Origin: Aquificaceae bacterium
GTDB taxonomy: Bacteria; Aquificota; Aquificia; Aquificales; Aquificaceae
Length of the DNA: 7,370 nt
Direction of reading: 5' to 3'
NCBI GenBank assembly: GCA_015490105.1
Contig: WFYK01000176.1
Coordinates: 1-7,370 of the forward strand
A model generated the notes under the pieces. The model saw nothing but the letters and a program-made list of their open reading frames with translations. It searched no databases and was not told where the DNA came from. A program made the position numbers and the translations under genes. This document shows, one piece after another, positions 5,057-7,370 of this stretch (positions are counted from its first letter, which is position 1; the number at the start of each line of letters is the position of its first letter).

Positions 5057-6226
5057 TTAAACAACGGTTTTCTTTTCCTTCTTAATTCCGAGGGCCTTGT
5101 AAATCTCCTCCATTATGAGTTCTACGGGAAGTGTCATACCTCCGTAGACCCTCGGTCCATCAATCACTATACCGCTGTTAGGTATGACAGACTTAACCTC
5201 TTTTGCGAGCCAACCGACGATGTTGTGTTCGGGCACTATAACCGCCTTAGCGTTTTTCAGAGCTTCCCTTACCTCCTTTTCGGGGAATGGCCTGAGAGAC
5301 TTGACCTTAACGAGTCCTACGGGTAGACCCTCTTGCTCCGCATACCTTTGAGCTTCCCTTCCTTGGGCTGCAGCACAACCGCTTGCTACTATGAATACTT
5401 CCGCGTCAGGGTTCACCACCTCAACGGGTCCGCCCAAGTATTTGTAGATCCACTTCATAGCCCTTCTGTTGGCGGACCAGACTTCCTGTTGCCATACCGC
5501 GTGGATGAGGTAGCTCATGAAGTTGGACTTCTGAACAGGGGCGTCCCTTTGAATCCTCGCGGGTGGAATTTCACAGTCGGTAGGCGGAACAGGGGCCTTG
5601 TAGGGATCCCTGGGAGGAAGCTTCATATCCTCGGAGGGCATCTGAACGTAACCTTTAGCGTGGGTTACGAAGAAACCTTCCGTAGCTACAACAACGGGCA
5701 GGTAAACGTCAACCTTTTCAGATATAACGAAACCAGCCAGCGTGAAGTCAAACACATCCTGCTGGTTTTCCGCATGCAGAACCACAAGTCCCGCGTTTAG
5801 AAGGTATGAAATCTCTATGTTATCGGGCTGGATCGACAAGGGTGCGTTTACCACACGGGTCATAACACCCAAAACAACAGGTATCCTGTGTCCGGGCCAA
5901 GAGACTATCGCTTCGAGACCTCTGAGAAGACCGGGACCGGACGTTGCGGTAAAGGCTCTCGCTCCGCCCCTTACCGCTCCCGCTATTGCGGACATAGCGC
6001 CGTATTCTTCTTCCGCCCTGTAGTAGTCTTTAACATACCCTTGAGCGTATAGGTCTCCGACGAGGTGCATTGTCTCAGACTGGGGAGTGATGGGATAAGC
6101 TATAGCTATATCTACATTGGCCCTCTTAACCGCCTCCGCAAAAGCCTGAGATCCTGTAATAAACTTCTTCTCCCTCGGAGCCTCCAAAAGGAGGTATTCA
6201 GGCTCTACAACTCTCTGATCAGGCAT
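5057..6226 (-). CDS. forA: 2-oxoacid:ferredoxin oxidoreductase, alpha subunit (389 aa)
   Basis: The alpha subunit carries POR domains I and II. Domain I begins near residue 20: ITGSQAFAEAVKRANVDIAIAYPITPQSE (23-51) contains the YPITP motif that lines the substrate pocket; RAEEEYGAMSAIAGA (70-84) holds the Glu that activates TPP (E73 or E74); and TATSGPGL (93-100) matches the family's conserved Ser-Gly-Pro-Gly turn. Domain II, a transketolase C-terminal-like fold, covers about 270-365 with VFIVASGCAAAQGREAQRYAEQEG and VKVKSLRPFPEKEV. About 60 residues (190-250) between them are Pro-rich and less conserved. YPITPQS is compatible with either pyruvate or 2-oxoglutarate. It starts 26 nt after forD with GGAGGTGTGTC before ATG. 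Role in CO2 fixation through the reductive TCA cycle is inferred from Hydrogenobacter. Confidence 0.94.
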   Translation of the reverse strand: MPDQRVVEPEYLLLEAPREKKFITGSQAFAEAVKRANVDIAIAYPITPQSETMHLVGDLYAQGYVKDYYRAEEEYGAMSAIAGAVRGGARAFTATSGPGLLRGLEAIVSWPGHRIPVVLGVMTRVVNAPLSIQPDNIEISYLLNAGLVVLHAENQQDVFDFTLAGFVISEKVDVYLPVVVATEGFFVTHAKGYVQMPSEDMKLPPRDPYKAPVPPTDCEIPPARIQRDAPVQKSNFMSYLIHAVWQQEVWSANRRAMKWIYKYLGGPVEVVNPDAEVFIVASGCAAAQGREAQRYAEQEGLPVGLVKVKSLRPFPEKEVREALKNAKAVIVPEHNIVGWLAKEVKSVIPNSGIVIDGPRVYGGMTLPVELIMEEIYKALGIKKEKKTVV

Positions 6227-6237
6227 GACACACCTCC
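6224..6237 (-). repeat. 14-nt ribosome-binding region identical to that of forB (copy 1)
   Basis: This is the forA counterpart of the 14-nt block at 5032-5045. It contains the GGAGG site, a 7-nt spacer and the ATG. The bases on either side diverge after a few positions. Confidence 0.6.
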
Positions 6238-6252
6238 CTACGAAAACTTAAA

Positions 6253-6972
6253 TTACTCGGTTTCTTCTACTATTTCACCCTTCCTGGGCATAAGAAGTGC
6301 AGCGTATTCGCCAAAGTCCAGGGGAGATATCTTCGTCCAGTCCTCCTTAGGCAAGGAGGGGTTCTCCGGCGGGAGTTTGGGTTCCCACTCTATACCCAGC
6401 TCGTTCCTGACTTGAACAAGAACGTCCTTGAAGCGCCTTATCTCTTCCGCGTGAACGTCTCTGAGGGACACCATAGCGTCTTCGTGTCCCATCTCCGCAC
6501 ACAGAGCTATGGTAAAGCAGTTGGTCCCCGCCCTTATCATCCTGAGTGACAGGTTTGCATAGTGACAGTGAACACCTACAAAGATACACGCCTCTATCTT
6601 GTTGTGAAGTATGGTCAGGTTGGGGTGGTTGGGATTTATCTCCGCCTCCGGGTCTATTTTAGGATACTTGGGTCTATAGTCGGGCATGGGTATTATCCTG
6701 CAGTTGGGGATCTCCATAGCAAGTTCGAGAACCGCCTTGGCTTTTTCCATAGCAGCTGCGTTCCATCCCCAAAGGACTAGGGGTCCGGGGAATATGGTGG
6801 GATTCCTTCTGGTAAGCATAGCTTTGGCCGCCTCGCGCATGGCGACCTCTTCGTCAACGATCTTTCCGTAAAGAAGAGCCTTTCCGGGTGGGGGAAGTTC
6901 CACCCCCATAAAAGCTCCGGGAGTAGGTATGTAACCGGCGGGGCCCGGTGTGATAAGCTTCTCCTCCGCCAT
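6253..6972 (-). CDS. forD: ForD: subunit resembling CO dehydrogenase/acetyl-CoA synthase epsilon chain (239 aa)
   Basis: This first gene of the operon corresponds by position to ForD of the five-subunit enzyme of Hydrogenobacter. It is not the ferredoxin-like delta subunit of ordinary POR: there is no CxxCxxCxxxC motif. It recalls the CO_dh family (CdhB, epsilon/beta chain of archaeal CODH/ACS), a Rossmann-like fold. A Pro/Gly-rich N-terminus (9-30) leads to helix 41-54, the strand GPLVLWGWNA (63-72), helix 73-87, IPNCRIIPMPDY (88-99), then ACIFVGVHCHYANLSLRMIRAGTNCFTIALC (128-158) and AEMGHEDAMVSLRDVHAEEIRRFKDVL. His135, Cys136, His137, Cys152 and Cys158 cluster in the centre. GGAGGT precedes the ATG. 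The family call is from memory of the pattern, so moderate; the role within the complex is unknown. Confidence 0.8.
   Translation of the reverse strand: MAEEKLITPGPAGYIPTPGAFMGVELPPPGKALLYGKIVDEEVAMREAAKAMLTRRNPTIFPGPLVLWGWNAAAMEKAKAVLELAMEIPNCRIIPMPDYRPKYPKIDPEAEINPNHPNLTILHNKIEACIFVGVHCHYANLSLRMIRAGTNCFTIALCAEMGHEDAMVSLRDVHAEEIRRFKDVLVQVRNELGIEWEPKLPPENPSLPKEDWTKISPLDFGEYAALLMPRKGEIVEETE
6342..6359. other. 7-bp perfect inverted repeat with 4-nt loop inside forD
   Basis: CCTCCTT and AAGGAGG flank a 4-nt loop within the coding region near the forD 3' end. In the minus-strand message the second arm is a perfect Shine-Dalgarno sequence, but no start codon follows at useful distance. It may slow ribosomes or RNases, or be chance. 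Confidence 0.35.
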
Positions 6973-7002
6973 TTGCAGACCTCCAAATTTTGAGAGATGC
7001 CT

Positions 7003-7033
7003 ACAATTTATAAGGAATCTCTTATATTGTCAA
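7003..7033 (-). promoter_or_regulatory. Promoter of the for operon with overlapping dyad
   Basis: A consensus -35 TTGACA (7033-7028) is followed after 15 nt by TATAAA (7012-7007); shifted readings of the same AT-rich box (ATAAAT, TAAATT) give 16 or 17 nt. The dyad ACAATATAAG (7030-7021) and CTTATaaATTGT (7014-7003), equal except for a 2-nt insertion, overlaps both boxes and could bind a dimeric regulator. A second pair, AGAGAT (7022-7017) and ATCTCT (6998-6993), brackets the -10 box. The forD leader would be about 30 nt. Promoter confidence is high; the operator is inferred. Confidence 0.75.
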
Positions 7034-7057
7034 GGAAAAAAGTATGAGAAAGGTCAA

Positions 7058-7370
7058 TTAAAGCCTGTCGGTGAGTCTGGGTCTTCCCTTCTCGTCCAGC
7101 TCAAAGACTTTAACCTTTACCACCTGTCCTATCCTGAAGCGCTGACGGGCGTCTCTGGTTCTTTCCCTCATGTTCTCCACGTGCAGGAGCCCTACTCTGC
7201 CCGGGAGGATCTCCACGAAGGCACCGTAAGGTTCCACCCTCGTGACTTTACCTTCGTAAACTTGGCCTACTTTAATCTCTTCCTGAGGAGGTTCGCTTTC
7301 CCCGTCAAGACCCATAGTCGTGAACTTGGGTCTTCCCAACTCGTCTATCTCAAGGACCTTAACCTTTACC
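7058..7370 (-). CDS. Tandem S1-domain RNA-binding protein, C-terminal part (runs off the right edge)
   Basis: The visible 103 residues hold the end of one S1 (OB-fold) RNA-binding domain (VKVKVLEIDELGRPKFT, residues 1-17), a short Pro/Glu linker (20-31), and one complete S1 domain (32-100): VGQVYEGKVTRVEPYGAFVEILPGRVGLLHV then IGQVVKVKVFELDEKGRPRL. The open frame continues to the window edge, so the ATG inside it and the TTG at 7339 are internal codons and not starts. The wording of the S1 core (AFVEILPG, GLLHV) is close to that of polynucleotide phosphorylase, but PNPase normally has a single S1 domain, and ribosomal protein S1-like proteins are an alternative. The domain binds RNA; the parent enzyme cannot be named from this fragment. 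It ends 25 nt before the for promoter, with no terminator seen between. Confidence 0.8.
   Translation of the reverse strand, partial: VKVKVLEIDELGRPKFTTMGLDGESEPPQEEIKVGQVYEGKVTRVEPYGAFVEILPGRVGLLHVENMRERTRDARQRFRIGQVVKVKVFELDEKGRPRLTDRL
7080..7369 (-). repeat. Two DNA-level similar segments 249 bp apart in the S1 gene
   Basis: The segments 7081-7120 and 7330-7369 match at 34 of 40 positions by eye, at an offset of 249 bp (83 codons). They encode the same end strand of successive S1 domains (VKVKV..E.DE.GRP). This similarity suggests a fairly recent domain duplication or gene conversion between repeats. Confidence 0.7.

Noticed and set aside
5333..5800. 155-codon open frame on the plus strand
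   Set aside because: It is antisense to forA, and its composition is that of a shadow frame.
7034..7042. Run of T on the minus strand after the S1 gene, as a possible terminator
   Set aside because: No stem-loop precedes it; the run lies just upstream of the TTGACA box instead.
7058..7339. S1 protein as a complete 93-residue gene starting at 7339
   Set aside because: The frame is open to the window edge and the residues before 7339 continue an S1 domain, so the TTG there is internal.

Overview
The base composition and gene content point to a thermophilic, autotrophic bacterium of the Aquificaceae (relatives of Aquifex, Hydrogenobacter and Thermocrinis). The pointers are a five-gene 2-oxoacid:ferredoxin oxidoreductase operon with the forDABGE order known from Hydrogenobacter thermophilus, an ATP synthase c subunit with an N-terminal signal peptide as in Aquifex aeolicus, and an rpmH-yidD-yidC block with no rnpA, which fits the known lack of protein-containing RNase P in Aquifex. 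The assignment rests on reading the translations; no database search was run. All twelve genes lie on the minus strand, so transcription runs from high to low coordinates.

In transcription order the window opens with the 3' end of a gene for a protein with tandem S1 RNA-binding domains (7058-7370). After it comes a strong sigma70-type promoter with an overlapping dyad (about 7003-7033). The operon forD-forA-forB-forG-forE (6972 to 3231) follows, ending in a clear intrinsic terminator that includes the forE stop codon. It should encode a CoA-acylating or reductively carboxylating 2-oxoacid:ferredoxin oxidoreductase of the reductive TCA cycle: alpha (A), beta with TPP and a 4Fe-4S cluster (B), gamma (G), a small dicluster ferredoxin (E), and a subunit resembling the epsilon subunit of archaeal CO dehydrogenase/acetyl-CoA synthase (D). 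2-Oxoglutarate is favoured as substrate from gene order; pyruvate is not excluded.

Just past the terminator are a 91-residue protein of unknown function and folK (folate pathway), coupled by an ATGA overlap. A second sigma70-type promoter overlaps the folK stop codon and drives a compact operon: atpB (F0 subunit a), a Usp-like gene wedged between the two F0 genes, atpE (F0 subunit c with signal peptide), rpmH (ribosomal protein L34), yidD, and the 5' part of yidC (membrane insertase, running off the left edge).

The most useful corrections are these. rpmH (762-905) is hidden in a second frame under what looks like a 51-residue N-terminal extension of YidD. yidC begins at a TTG overlapping the yidD stop and fills the left 559 bases, which would otherwise look empty. 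rnpA is missing from its usual place between rpmH and yidD. No tRNA, rRNA, CRISPR array, insertion sequence or phage gene was seen, and no gene-free stretch exceeds 90 bases.
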